Positions 14,912-25,507 are shown, counted from the first letter of the stretch. The stretch is DNA of 64,000 bases from Epiperipatus broadwayi (GCA_028023455.1 JAQFVV010012441.1:1359911-1423910), one strand, 5' to 3'. The notes: a model not told the origin generated them from the sequence alone. Program-made: numbers and translations.

Positions 14912-15077
14912 TACTCTTATTCTTCTCCTTTATTTTCTTTGCATTTCTTCATATATAGAAATTCTGATGAAGACTGTTGGACAGTTGAAACTGTCAGGAA
15001 AATCAAGAAGTTTTATTAAAAAAATTTTTTGCATTAAAATGTATATGAGAGAAGTTATTACAAGCAATATATATATG
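14912..15077 (+). mobile_element. 166-bp hammerhead-bearing insertion with 13-bp TSD
   Basis: The sequence AACATGTTGTATG occurs at 14899-14911 and again at 15078-15090, exactly flanking this segment. The segment interrupts the Tigger coding relic between two blocks that are otherwise contiguous. A 13-bp duplication fits target-primed insertion by a LINE or PLE machinery. The insert contains a consensus CUGAUGA hammerhead core and no coding sequence. A related motif lies at 60.5 kb. Confidence 0.8.
14958..15003 (+). ncRNA. Hammerhead-like core (PLE-tail type)
   Basis: CUGAUGA (14964-14970) is followed by a stem II of six pairs around loop UGG, GAAA at 14987-14990, and CUGUC ending at 14995. 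Stem III is minimal. Stem I pairs weakly, so the motif is probably inactive in this copy. Confidence 0.55.
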
Positions 15078-15469
15078 AACATGTTGTATGAAAAGAAAAT
15101 CAATGAAGCAAGTCAACCATTCATTCTAAACCTTTTCTCTAAAAATGCTCAGTCATCAACACCTGATGTACTTCCTTCAAAAAATAAAGATCATCAAAGA
15201 ATTTAAAAAACCACAATATATCCTTACAATGGGAAACTGATCACAAAAAACCAGATGATAAGTGCTGAATGGAAGGATTATAAAACTGAACTTTAAGTTG
15301 TTTTTTATACACAGATTTAAGTTGCATTGCCTTACCTACACACATATTTTAAGTGCCTACCCACATAGCAAAGTTTACTCATGTATTTGTTATAAATTAG
15401 GAGTACTTATATTATTATATATACTAAGTTTAGTTCTTTGTTAATACATTTATGGTAAATCTTTAACCG

Positions 15470-15600
15470 CAGGAATGTGCTAACCTTTTCCGCATAAAAA
15501 ACCATAATAATTCTTTGGTTTTGTAGAATCTTCCCTAATTATGATGAGTTGTGGAGAACCAATTGTCCTGCTTAGTTGGTATAGCTGTATTTAAGTGACA
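15470..15600 (+). mobile_element. Probable 3' terminal region of the Tigger relic
   Basis: A non-coding stretch with CCGCATAAAA and TTATGATGAGTTGTGGAGA resembles the right end of the TA-flanked transposon at 11640-11690 (TTAATGATGAGTTTTGGAGG). It sits about 270 bp after the transposase relic, as a transposon 3' end would. No clean terminal repeat can be defined. Confidence 0.4.
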
Positions 15601-15737
15601 GAAATTATTAATAGTAAAGTATGGATATTTTATAATTTATAAATACTTTATGGGAAAATACGGTTTTTCAAACAACTATAAAAATTGGAAAATATTACAT
15701 ATCTACGGAAAAAAAATTGTTTCAAAATTATTGCAAC

Positions 15738-15743
15738 TTTATT
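15738..15743 (-). promoter_or_regulatory. Polyadenylation signal candidate AATAAA
   Basis: AATAAA on the minus strand lies about 150 nt after the stop codon of the terminal exon at 15.9 kb. Such hexamers are common by chance in DNA this AT-rich. Confidence 0.35.
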
Positions 15744-15892
15744 ATAAACCTTTCGGATTACATTAAAGATGATGAATGTAGAAAATTATTTTTAAAAAAT
15801 AAATGAAATAATCACTATCATATTAGATAAGATAATTGGAGTAAAAGTCATATCAGTAAACAAAGCTGCTACATTAAGAATTTAAAACTAAT

Positions 15893-16458
15893 TCAATAGT
15901 CAACATAAGAATCATGCCATGAAAAGTAAATGTTCGTAAGGGGATACGCCTCAGTATCATCCCTTGTTGATCTTTGGAATATTTCAGGTGTTTCAGTTGT
16001 TGCATCTAATGGTATATTAGGAGTAGTGTTTGATGGTTCAAAATCAGCGTTTGTAGTAGTTGAACTTTCTGAAATGATATTTGATGTATCGGATACTTTT
16101 TGAAAACTACTACGTATGGCATCTGATGAACTTCCAGCATAATAGTCCCTTGATGTTGCTGAAAAGTCTTCATAATTAGAATGTCCAACCGCAGTCGAAT
16201 CTAGAAAACTAAAATATGGGTCAGAAGACGACTTTCGGTTAGAATCAATAAATGGAAATATTAGTTTCTTTGTTCCTAACAAGTCACTAGATGGTTGTAG
16301 AACATTAAACTTGTTAATAATATTTTGTATTATTTGCCACATAACATGTACTGGACTAATATTAATATGCTGAGAGTCAGATGATAAAACTTTTTCAGCA
16401 TACTCCAGTGGACGTCTGTTATTTATCAAGTGAATATCTTCATTAGCATTTTGGCAAT
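15893..16458 (-). CDS. Terminal coding exon of an unrecognised host gene
   Basis: This is the only stretch that looks like real host coding sequence. A minus-strand frame stays open for 187 codons and ends with TGA at 15895-15893. Upstream, a pyrimidine-rich tract ending in TTTTATAG (AG at 16460-16459) is a good splice acceptor. The exon would start with the last two bases of a split codon and then continue C-Q-N-A-N-E-D-I-H-L. There is no credible initiation codon, so this is a 3' exon, not a whole gene. The product has a mixed helical N-terminal part (HVMWQIIQNIINKFNVLQP) and a long Ser/Thr-rich acidic C-terminal part. It has no membrane segment, Cys pattern or motif I recognise. The next exon upstream should lie beyond the TATC array; I could not find it. 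Function unknown. Confidence 0.65.
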
Positions 16459-16475
16459 CTATAAAAATAATACAA
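16459..16475 (-). promoter_or_regulatory. Splice acceptor (pyrimidine tract + AG)
   Basis: The minus strand reads a T-rich tract ending TTTTATAG directly before the open frame of the exon at 15893-16458. Confidence 0.6.
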
Positions 16476-16648
16476 GAATTTGATATTAGTAGTTTAACAT
16501 AGTATTTTTTTCTACTTTTCGATCTCTATATTACTAATATCGTTAATGCATAGAATTACCATTATTATTAATTTTCAATAAAACCTTTTATTTACACATT
16601 TTTAAAGATCTCTTTATTTATAGTACACAATTCTATGTAACCCTATGC

Positions 16649-17400
<752 letters not shown>

Positions 17401-17710
17401 AAGTATACCCACCACTAAGCCATCCATCCATATACCTTCCTATTTACCCATCTATGTATCTATCTGTCTGTTTCAATGTCTGTCTATTTATATATGTATA
17501 TGCTTATATTCATTTATCCATTTGACAAACTATCATTAATATACATCTCTATCCAATTACTTATTCAGCTATCCAACCAACCCATTCATTTATGTCTAAA
17601 TCTACTTATTTATTTCTATTTATTTATTTGGATACCTATGAAATCTGACCATCAATTTAGTTATGTTTTTATAAATCAATTCAGTCGTTCACACACACAC
17701 ACATATATAG

Positions 17711-18122
17711 ATGGAGATTACAAATAGCTCTAAACAAACTTTATTTTTATAAATGCCGAAAGATAAAGAATTCAAAATCTCTATAGTTAAGACCCTACCT
17801 CCAGACCAATTGCTTTTGAGCTTATGGCTCACCTCAGTGGAAGGGTGGGTCTCTAGAATCTAGATCCAAAATGCTAACTCAAAAGTCAGCACTTATAAAG
17901 CACATTTTTATCAATTTGAAAGTCTGAACTTTTTGGACATGTAAATGTCTTCAATTCCAGCTTTGCAGACCAATAGCTATATGGATCTAAATTCAGCTCA
18001 GTTTTACAATGTAGTAATAGCACCTGGAATATAGCATCACAAAAGCCATCAAAGGTACACTTATAATAATTAACAAAACAAGTTATAAATTTCATAACTT
18101 GCTTTTAAGCTTGTATTTAAAT
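17711..18122 (-). mobile_element. Hammerhead-bearing repeat unit, family iii, copy A
   Basis: Read on the minus strand the unit has a roughly 200-bp body, a hammerhead-like core near 17800-17840, and a tail with TTATAAAAATAAAG. It is joined head-to-tail to copy B on the same strand. Core-to-core spacing is 422 bp. No coding capacity. Confidence 0.7.
17791..17852 (-). ncRNA. Hammerhead-like motif, family iii copy A
   Basis: CUGAGGU (core at 17831-17837) is followed by stem II GAGC/GCUC with loop CAUAA, then CAAAA, a self-complementary stem III arm around CAAUUG, and GUC at 17804-17806. Position 9 is U instead of the conserved A. Confidence 0.45.
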
Positions 18123-18300
18123 GATCACTAGATGGAGCTTACCAATAGCTCTAAACAAGCTTTATTTTTATAAATGCCAAAAGAGAAAGAAATTCAAAAT
18201 CTTTATTGTTAAGACCCTATCTCCAGACCAATTGGTTTTGAGCTTATGGCTCATCTCAGTGGAGGGGTGGGTCTCTAGAAACTAGATCCAAAATACCAAC
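18123..18300 (-). mobile_element. Hammerhead-bearing repeat unit, family iii, copy B (partial)
   Basis: The minus strand carries the core and tail of the same family. It runs directly into the body of copy A, so A and B form a head-to-tail dimer. At 18300 it abuts copy C in inverted orientation. Confidence 0.7.
18213..18275 (-). ncRNA. Hammerhead-like motif, family iii copy B
   Basis: CUGAGAU (core 18253-18259), stem II GAGC/GCUC, AAAA in place of GAAA, stem III CCAAUUGG, and GUC at 18226-18228. A9 and G12 both deviate from consensus. Confidence 0.4.
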
Positions 18301-18725
18301 TCAAACTTGTTTTATTAATTATTATAAGTGCACCTTTGATGGCTTTTGTGATGCTAAATTGCATAGGCTATTATTATATGGTGAAACTGAGCTGAATTCA
18401 GACCCATATAGCTATCTGTTTTGCAAATCTGGATTTGGAAACATGTATGTGTCTGAAAAGTTCAGACTTTCAAATTGATAGAAACATGTTTTATAATTAC
18501 TGCTTTTTGAGTTGGTATTTTGGATCTAGTTTCTAGAGACTCACCCCTCTACTGAGGTGAGCTACGAGCTCTAAACCAATTAATCTGGAGGTAGGGTCTT
18601 AACAATAAAGATTTTGAATTCTTTCTCTTTCAGTACTTATAAAAATAAAGCTTTTTTAGAGCTATTGGTAAGCTCCATCTAGTGATCATTTAAATGCAAG
18701 CTTAAAAGCAAATTACGAAACTTAT
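18301..18725 (+). mobile_element. Hammerhead-bearing repeat unit, family iii, copy C (inverted)
   Basis: This is a near-complete unit on the plus strand. The body has CTGAGCTGAATTCAGACCCA near 18389, the core is at 18552, and the tail ends with GAGCTATTGGTAAGCTCC. It is the inverted partner of copies A and B. Confidence 0.7.
18541..18600 (+). ncRNA. Hammerhead-like motif, family iii copy C
   Basis: CUGAGGU at 18552-18558, then GAGCUACGAGCUC for stem II, and UAAA in place of GAAA. The cleavage triplet is AUC. Stem I pairs GGAG with CCUC. Decayed copy. Confidence 0.4.
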
Positions 18726-18829
18726 AACTTGTTTTATTATATATATGTGTGTGTGTGTTATTTGCTTCTACTTGAATATTTCCATCTCAAGCAATCAATA
18801 CACTTGACCACACACAAGAAAAATCAATA

Positions 18830-18895
18830 CATGATCCCAAGATATGAATTTTTTATGCAAAACCAGCATCCATTAGTTGGGCCGGATAATAATCT
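18830..18895 (-). ncRNA. Decayed hammerhead core, R family
   Basis: GGCCCAA then CUAAUGG replaces CUGAUGA. The GAAA box reads AAAA. TTGGGATCATG pairs with the upstream strand. Confidence 0.4.
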
Positions 18896-19382
18896 TCCAT
18901 ATATATATTTACAAATCAGTGGTCAGTTTATATTAAGATAGCAATTGATCAAACTGTAATGGATGTGTTTCAAGTTTTCACCCATCCAATTATTCACTAT
19001 CCATTTGATTGAAAAAAATATTTCTCTAAGAACTAGCACTGTGTTAAGCCATATTATAATCTCCCAAACACACACACACACATATATATATGCTCAGTTT
19101 ATACTAAGATAGCAATTCCTCAAATTTTAATAGACGGGCTTCAATCTTTTCACCTTTTCGACCATTTAATTATCAATTTCATAGAAAAATGGATGATGGA
19201 ATGCTCAAACTCCTTCTTGGATTTGATATTCTAGTCATACCCATGTGGATATTACATCAATGTAACTCCTCATATTACTGATACACACAACACATACACA
19301 CAGAAAATACATAATTTCCCATTATGTTAATTTAACCACTCATATTACTGATACACATGACTATATACATGCAAAAAAGATT

Positions 19383-19448
19383 CATGATCTTTATTATGCA
19401 TATTTTGTGCAGAACCAGAACTCATCAATTGGGCCAGATCATAATCTT
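19383..19448 (-). ncRNA. Hammerhead-like core, R family
   Basis: UUGAUGA (C3 to U), a stem II of GU-UCUGGUUCU-GCAC type, AAAA, and GATCATG on the 3' side that pairs with ATGATC on the 5' side. Confidence 0.45.
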
Positions 19449-19633
19449 CCACACTCATATATAATAAGTGCTTGGTTTATATTAAGTTAGAAACTCCTCA
19501 AAGTTTAATGGACAGGCTTTGATCTTCTCATCCTTTCAAATATTTAACTGTCCATTTCATTGAAAAACTGATGATGGAGCTCTCAAAGTGCTTTTTGGAT
19601 TTGATATTGTAGTCATAAGTATATATGGGAGGG

Positions 19634-19698
19634 AGATTATAATCTGACCTAACTGATGAGTGCTGTTTCTGCATGAAATACATATATTGGGGATCATG
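19634..19698 (+). ncRNA. Hammerhead ribozyme-like motif, R family (good copy)
   Basis: CUGAUGA is at 19653-19659. Stem II is GUGC/GCAU, GAAA is at 19675-19678, and stem III is AUA/UAU with a two-base loop CA, followed by A17. UUGG after the cleavage point pairs with the bases before C3 in the family consensus (CCCAA), and GATCAT pairs with ATGATC upstream in most copies. This is a complete core with a three-pair stem III. Confidence 0.65.
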
Positions 19699-19802
19699 TA
19701 TTTTTTATATGTATGTGATCATGTGTATTGGTTACTTGAGATGGAATGGAGGATGAATATAGAATGAATAATTCTAAGTTCAAATTCCTTGCTTATATAT
19801 TT

Positions 19803-20042
19803 ATATAAAATACATATTTTGTGGGTTCATCCATGTTAAAAAATTTTAAATATTGATATTCTGACGTTTCGACTTGGTAACACAAGTCATCCACTGGATG
19901 ATAAAAGGTAGAAAGATGATTATATACTGTCCTTCTACCTTTTATCACCCAGTGGATGACTTGTATGACCAAGTTGAAATGTCAGAATATCAATATTTAA
20001 AGTTTTTTAACATGGATGAACCCACAAAATGTCTTTTATATA
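19803..20042. repeat. Inverted repeat (about 113-bp arms, 13-nt loop)
   Basis: The arms 19803-19917 and 19931-20042 are near-perfect reverse complements. Each arm contains GTTTCGACTTGG or its complement and TGGGTTCATCC. Half of the same palindrome recurs at 63.85-63.96 kb, so this is a repeat family. Confidence 0.9.
19861..19986. ncRNA. Paired non-canonical hammerhead-like motifs
   Basis: Each arm (19861-19897 minus, 19950-19986 plus) has UGGAUGA, a six-pair stem II GACUUG/CAAGUC, GAAA and a following GUC. CUGAUGA is replaced by GUGGAUGA, which has an extra base, so this may not be a true hammerhead. Confidence 0.3.
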
Positions 20043-20567
20043 TGCAACCCGTGAAATTCTTTATTTCAATATATATATATTAGTAACATTAAGTATAAGC
20101 AAATTGCATATTGCATTGGAAATAGATTACATACTAAGCACAGCCTATTCCTCTCCCATAAATATATGTAGATACATAGTAGTACAATAATGAAAGGCTT
20201 AGATTGATGTAATATTCACATGGGTATTATTACAATATCAAATGCAACAAGGGCTTTGAGCATTCCACTATCAGTTTTTAATGAAATGAGCCATTGAATA
20301 GTTGGAAGAGTGATTGAAGTCTATCTATTAATATTAGAGAAATTGCTGTTTTAATAAAAACTGTGAAATGATTGTATATATGTATGGAAGATTATGATCC
20401 GGTCCAACTGATAAATGCTGGTTTAGAATGCTTCAATCTTTTCAATCTCTCAACTATTTAACTGTTCATTTTATTGAAAGAACAATGATGGAATGCTTAA
20501 AACCCTTGTTTGATTTGATATTGTAGTCATAGCCATGTGAACGTTAAATCACTCTAAACATTCATAT

Positions 20568-20570
<3 letters not shown>

Positions 20571-20643
<73 letters not shown>
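20571..20643. repeat. (AT)n microsatellite
   Basis: About 70 bp of TA repeats with one TTA interruption. Confidence 0.95.
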
Positions 20644-20646
<3 letters not shown>

Positions 20647-20797
20647 AGAGAGAAATGGGTTGAACTTATAATAAGTTGTAATCTACATAACTAGAGGGAT
20701 TTGAATTAAGGGTTTTTCAGTCTATATTCATCACCCACTTTATTTCAAGCAACTGATACACATAACTACATATATGCAAAAATACAAAAATATACAT

Positions 20798-20860
20798 AAT
20801 CCCCAATATATGTATTTCATAAAGAATCAGACCTCATGAGTTGAGCCAGAATATAATCTC
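20798..20860 (-). ncRNA. Hammerhead-like core, R family
   Basis: CUCAUGA (G5 to C), intact GAAA, stem III AUA-CA-UAU, and TTGGGGATTATG for stem I. One core base is mutated. Confidence 0.45.
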
Positions 20861-20977
20861 CCACACATATATACAATCAGTATTCACTTTATATCAAGGT
20901 TAGCAATTCTCCAAATTATATAAGTTTTACACTTTGCTTCAAAGAAAGTAATTGGTTAAGAAGTGCATTGTTTTGCA

Positions 20978-21176
20978 ACTGAAGAGAAGTTTATTTTTTT
21001 GAGTTGAAATATCAAAATAATACTGAGGACTTTTGAGAGTTACACTACTGACATAATCATAGCTGGATTAAGGTTGTCACAACTTGCTTGACTATGAGTA
21101 TGAGAGTAATGTAATTCTCAAAAATGCTCTGCATTATTTTGATACTTGAACTCAAAATAATAAACTTCTCTTCAGC
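20978..21176. repeat. Inverted repeat with about 70-bp arms
   Basis: The arms 20978-21048 and 21103-21176 match as reverse complements (CTGAAGAGAAGTTTATT at the ends). Each arm has CUGAAGAG and one has GAGTTGAAATATC, a possible further hammerhead derivative. The pairing of stem II is weak. Confidence 0.75.
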
Positions 21177-21345
21177 TACATAGTAGCACCCATTTTAACT
21201 AATTCTTCAAACTTTAATGGACATGATTCAATGTTTTCATCCTTCCAACTATTCAACTGTCCATTTCATTGAAAAACTGATGATGAAACTCCCAAAACTC
21301 TTGTTAGATTTGACATTATAGTTATATATAGATGTGTGTGGGTGA

Positions 21346-21410
21346 TTATAACCTGATCCAAATGATAAGTGCTGATTCTGCAGGAAGTATATGTATTGGA
21401 AATTATGTAT
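21346..21410 (+). ncRNA. Decayed hammerhead core, R family
   Basis: AUGAUAA replaces CUGAUGA and GAAG replaces GAAA. The flanks GATCCAA and TTGGAAATTATG are still recognisable. Confidence 0.4.
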
Positions 21411-21794
21411 CTTTTTAACATGTATGTGATCATGTGTATTGGTTGCTTGAGATGAAATGAAGGATAAATATAGACTGAAAAATCGTTAAAAACAATCAAG
21501 TATAAGAAAATTACATATTGCCATGGAAATAGGTTACATCTTAGTATAAATTTAGCCCATCCTTCTATTAATATATGTGTAGATACATAGAAGTCTGGTA
21601 ATGTAAGGAATTAGATTGACATAATGTTCACATTGGTATGATTATGATACGAAATCCAGAAAGGGCTCAGTTTTTTTTAATGAAATGAATATTTGAATAG
21701 TGGAAAGGGATGTAAAGATTGACATATGCCTATTAAAGTTTGAGGAATCACTATCTTAATAAAAACTGAGCACTGATTGTATATATGCATGGGG

Positions 21795-21858
21795 GATTAT
21801 GATCTGTCCTAACTGATAAATGTTGGTTTTTCATAAAATACATATATTGGGAATCATG
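21795..21858 (+). ncRNA. Hammerhead-like core, R family
   Basis: CUGAUAA (21813-21819; G8 to A), stem II UG-UUGGUUUUU-CA type, UAAA, stem III AUA-CA-UAU, TTGGGAATCATG. Stem I pairs ATGAT with ATCAT. Confidence 0.5.
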
Positions 21859-22216
21859 TATATTTTTCACATGTATGTGGTCATGTATTGATTGCTTGAG
21901 ATTGAATGGAGGACAAATATATATTAGAATCATTCAAATATAAGCAAATTACATATTGCCTTGGAGATAGATTACATCTTAGTTAGTTCAGGTCACCTCA
22001 CTCCTGTTAATATAAGTAGACATGTAATTATTCAATATTATAAGGAGTTAAAGTGTTATGTCCTCATTGGTATGACTATAATATAAAATCCAACAAGCAC
22101 TTTGAGCTTTCTATCATCAGTTTTTCAATGTAGTGGGTGATTAAATAGCTGGAAATGTGAAAAGATTGAAATACATCCATTTAAGTTTGAGAAATTTATT
22201 TTATGTATATATATGG

Positions 22217-22282
22217 AAGACTATGATATGGCACAACTGATTTATGCTGGTTCTACATGAAATAAGTATATTGGGACTCATG
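22217..22282 (+). ncRNA. Decayed hammerhead core, R family
   Basis: CUGAUUU (22237-22243), AUGCUGGUUCUACAU as stem II region, GAAA intact, TTGGGACTCATG for stem I. Confidence 0.45.
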
Positions 22283-22707
22283 TAACTTTTTCGCATATAT
22301 GTGGTCATGTGTATCAGTTGCTTGAAATAAAATGGAGGATGAATATAGACTTAAACATTCTAAGTTCAAATTCCGATACTTACATATATTAATAACATTC
22401 AAGTATAAGCAATTACATATTGCCTTGGAAATAGATTACATCTTAGTGTAAGTTCAGCTTATCCCTCTTCTGTTAATATTTATGGATATGTAATGGTCTA
22501 GGAATAAGGAATTAAATTATTGTAATGGCCACATGGTAGGACTACAATATCAAATTCAACAAGGGTTTTTGAGAATACCATCACTGTTTTTTCAATGAAA
22601 TGGATGTTTGACTACTTGGAAGGGTGAAAAGATTGAAGCCTATCTGTTAAAGTTTGAGGAAATACATCTTTATATAAACTGATCACTTATTTTATATATG
22701 TGAGGAG

Positions 22708-22746
22708 AATAGGGTCTGGCCCAACTGATGAGAGCTGATTCTGCAG
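22708..22746 (+). ncRNA. 5' half of hammerhead, R family (deleted)
   Basis: GGCCCAA and a perfect CUGAUGA (22725-22731) are followed by GAGCUGAUUCUGCAG. The GAAA and stem III are deleted and the sequence jumps to the downstream TCATGTGTATCAG block. Confidence 0.55.
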
Positions 22747-22839
22747 TCATGTGTATCAGCTGCTTGAGATAAAGTGGAGGATGGATATCCACTGAAAAAT
22801 CCTATGTTCCAATTTCTCTCTCTCTCTATATATATATAT

Positions 22840-22978
22840 AAACAAAAAAAGACTTATAAATCCAATAAATAATATTATATTTCAACCAGAGGACTGGTTT
22901 TCATCAGAAAGAAAAAAAAACCGGCCTCTGGTTGAAATATAATATTATTTATTGGATTAATAAGTCTTTTTTTGTTTT
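22840..22978. repeat. Inverted repeat, third PLE-tail-like family
   Basis: The arms 22840-22892 and 22925-22978 are reverse complements (CCAATAAATAATATTATATT core). On the minus strand the left half reads CUGAUGA (22901-22907), a six-pair stem II AACCAG/CUGGUU, then GAAA. That is a canonical hammerhead core order, but no stem I can be paired. Confidence 0.7.
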
Positions 22979-22984
22979 TATATG

Positions 22985-24410
22985 TATTTCCTTTGGTTAG
23001 TTTGTTTTATATATATATATATATATTGTATATCCCAACATTCCATTAGAATATTTTAAAAAAGATAATGTAAAATATTTATTTGCATATTTTTTCTCTT
23101 GTCAACAAATAAATTTATTTAATTTATTATGGAGATATCCCAAAATAATTATGGAAAGATATTGAAAATGCTCTATGTAAATTAGGTATAAGAAAAATTA
23201 AAGGATTTTTTTATCTAGAAAGGTTCATCCTTCTTTTCTCTCTCTTCCTCATTATTTGTTTATAAAGTAAGAAGATGAAAAGCAAAATAGCTTTGATTTT
23301 AAATTATTCTTCATCAGCATGAAGAAGATTTAAATTTAAATTATTGTATAAGTTATGAAAGGATGGAAGATTTATTGTCTAATGGTTTTCAAAAAGGACA
23401 ATGAAGTGCAACATTAAAAGTAAGGATGCTCATTAGCTCCATTCCAATACAATTGTTAAATCATCAATTCCTCCTTAATTCTTGTTACAATACTATTAGC
23501 ATATGAAGCTCACAAAATGAACCACTCAAAATTATCACTTCAAAATACTGAAGGGAAGCGTCAGGCTATAAACACCTTGAATGTTTATTGAAAAGAATTA
23601 CTTAAAAAACTTAAAGAGAAGCAAACATTTTCTTTTCAAACTTAAATCAAATAATTTGAAATTTTGATATTGTAATTTTTATCATTAAAATTACAATTTA
23701 CAAATAAGTGAAGAAAAGACCTTCACAAAGTTTTAATGTATTCTGAAAGAACAGAAATTGTTTTTGAGTTACTTTGAAATACTGTTATTCTCTCTATTTA
23801 TTTATGAATTATATAAATCTATTATTGACATTTGAAATAATCATGTAACAAACTGTGTAATAACCTGTGTGGTATTGAAATAATAACTTATTTGAAATGA
23901 TTTCTGAAAAGCTATGTAATAGACTAGAAGCTGACTTATTTATATCTTTGAAATAACATTATTTAAAAATTTTGAAATAAAAGAAGATATCAGAACCTTT
24001 ATTTATGATCTTTTAAGTGGTTAATAGTTAAGCAAAGAAATTTACAAAGAAGACTATAATGCTTTATTAAATTCATCAATTATTTTCTTATATTTTTCAT
24101 TAATAAAATATTCTGTGTTAATAAAGTTTATTACTTATTATTTCACACACCCAATACTTTGTTTTACCATTAAATAAACTGTATACAAATACACACTTGC
24201 AAATAAAGTGATAATAATACACACAACCTGTAGAATAAAACCCCCATAGCTCTGAGAAGTTGTATAGAAGGTAAGTATGCAAATATTTAGAGTAATGAAT
24301 GCTGAGTTTCTAATATTGTTTTAGGCAATTAAGGTACAATGGCTATAGTTAGCCATACTTATTTTTATTTCTGTTACTATATATATATGTTATTTCTAAT
24401 ATTTTCATGG
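22985..24410. other. AT-rich DNA, no gene recognised
   Basis: No motif could be supported. Confidence 0.5.
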
Positions 24411-24495
24411 TTATTGTACTAAAACATCAGCATTTAGCTTTTTTACTACATGGAATATCCTGCAAATAATAATAATAATATGACATATATATATA
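24411..24495 (+). mobile_element. 3' tail fragment of Penelope-like element
   Basis: TTATTGTACTAAAAC, then CTACATGGAATATCCTG and an AATAATAATATGAC tract match the 3' tails of both PLE copies at 39.7 and 41.2 kb. No coding part remains. Confidence 0.6.
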
Positions 24496-25450
24496 TAGTT
24501 ATGGATATGTCTGCCATCCCCACCCCCAATACCTAGTACACAACATGAGGCCCAATTCCAATTCAAGCCCCATGATATTAGCATTACTCATTAATGAATA
24601 GTATTAGGCAATGTTAGGGCACATAAAATGACAAACCATTAATCACAACCTAAGTCTTAAAGCCCAATCTAAATAAACATTAAACCAAAGTTTAAACTAA
24701 GTTGGTCAAATACATATGACAACTGATCATTACAACAATTAACATTAAATGTATTATGATTACTAACACAAAAGAATAACATACAATAAATCAGATGAGT
24801 GAATGCAATCAAGAATATATATATATATATTACAGAAAAATCAAATGTTTCTTTTCTTATTTTTTTAACAAGTTGTTGTTGAAAGGGAAGTTTGAAGGCC
24901 CATATCAACCAATTCAGAGTTATAATACTTTTAAAGAAATCTTTTACAAGGATTTTAGAAAGGAAAGAGAAACATTCAGCTCATAAAACAGCCAAACAAA
25001 GAATTTGAAAAATAATAAGTTTCAAACAAAATATAGTAAACAAATCTCTAAAACTACCATTGATTCCCTGATATAGATTTCCAGACCTAAATATAAAAAA
25101 CATGTGATGGAAGAAGAAATATTAACATTGCTCCAATCAACTTAAACTATGAAAACAAATATAAGTAATAAAAAAGTAGATATAGAATGCTAAGTGCAAG
25201 GAGAATGTTGTGAAAAAAAGTTCATCATTGATTGTGGAAACCATAATTTCATATATTATTAGGATGCTTTGAATATGGTAAAGGCATATCTATATCAATA
25301 AAATATGATGAGTAGTAAATATTAACATTGCTTGGCTAACATGAGCAGCAATAGACTTACAGTATCATAATGGTATTTAGTATACTCATCCCTAATATAT
25401 ATATATATATAAAATTAAGAGCGTGCTAATAGCTCTAAACAAGCTTTTTT
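24496..25450. other. AT-rich DNA, no gene recognised
   Basis: Nothing identifiable. Confidence 0.5.
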
Positions 25451-25507
25451 TTTTATTTATGATAAATGCTACTACAAGAGAAGGCATTCAAATCATTTTT
25501 ATCTTAG

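Larger units (their letters stand above)
14636..15206 (+). pseudogene. Tigger/pogo transposase C-terminal relic, interrupted
   Basis: The plus strand contains a recognisable SHMEELTNEKLMLLNGEK stretch (about 14688-14740), close to the ESHxEELTNEDLMEL block near the end of Tigger-type transposases. Downstream of a 166-bp insertion the typical C-terminal YEKKxxxxxQPFIxxxFSK block resumes (about 15088-15150) and is followed by a Ser/Pro-rich tail. The catalytic DDE core is absent and stops interrupt the frame. The conserved blocks are my recall of the family pattern; an alignment would settle the identification. Confidence 0.65.
18726..22800. mobile_element. Array of ribozyme-bearing 'R' repeat units in both orientations
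   Basis: At least nine copies of one repeat occur here. Four plus-strand copies are head-to-tail, with core-to-core spacings near 450, 424 and 488 bp (cores about 21363, 21813, 22237, 22725). Other copies lie on the minus strand (18.84, 19.41, 20.84 kb). Each unit has a hammerhead-like core, then a CATGTATGTGGTCATGTGTA block, a TTGCTTGAGAT(G)GAATGGAGGA block, and a spacer with AAGTATAAGCAAATTACATA. The spacer also holds a block ending ATCAGTTTTTCAATGAAATG. No coding sequence is present. Confidence 0.75.
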
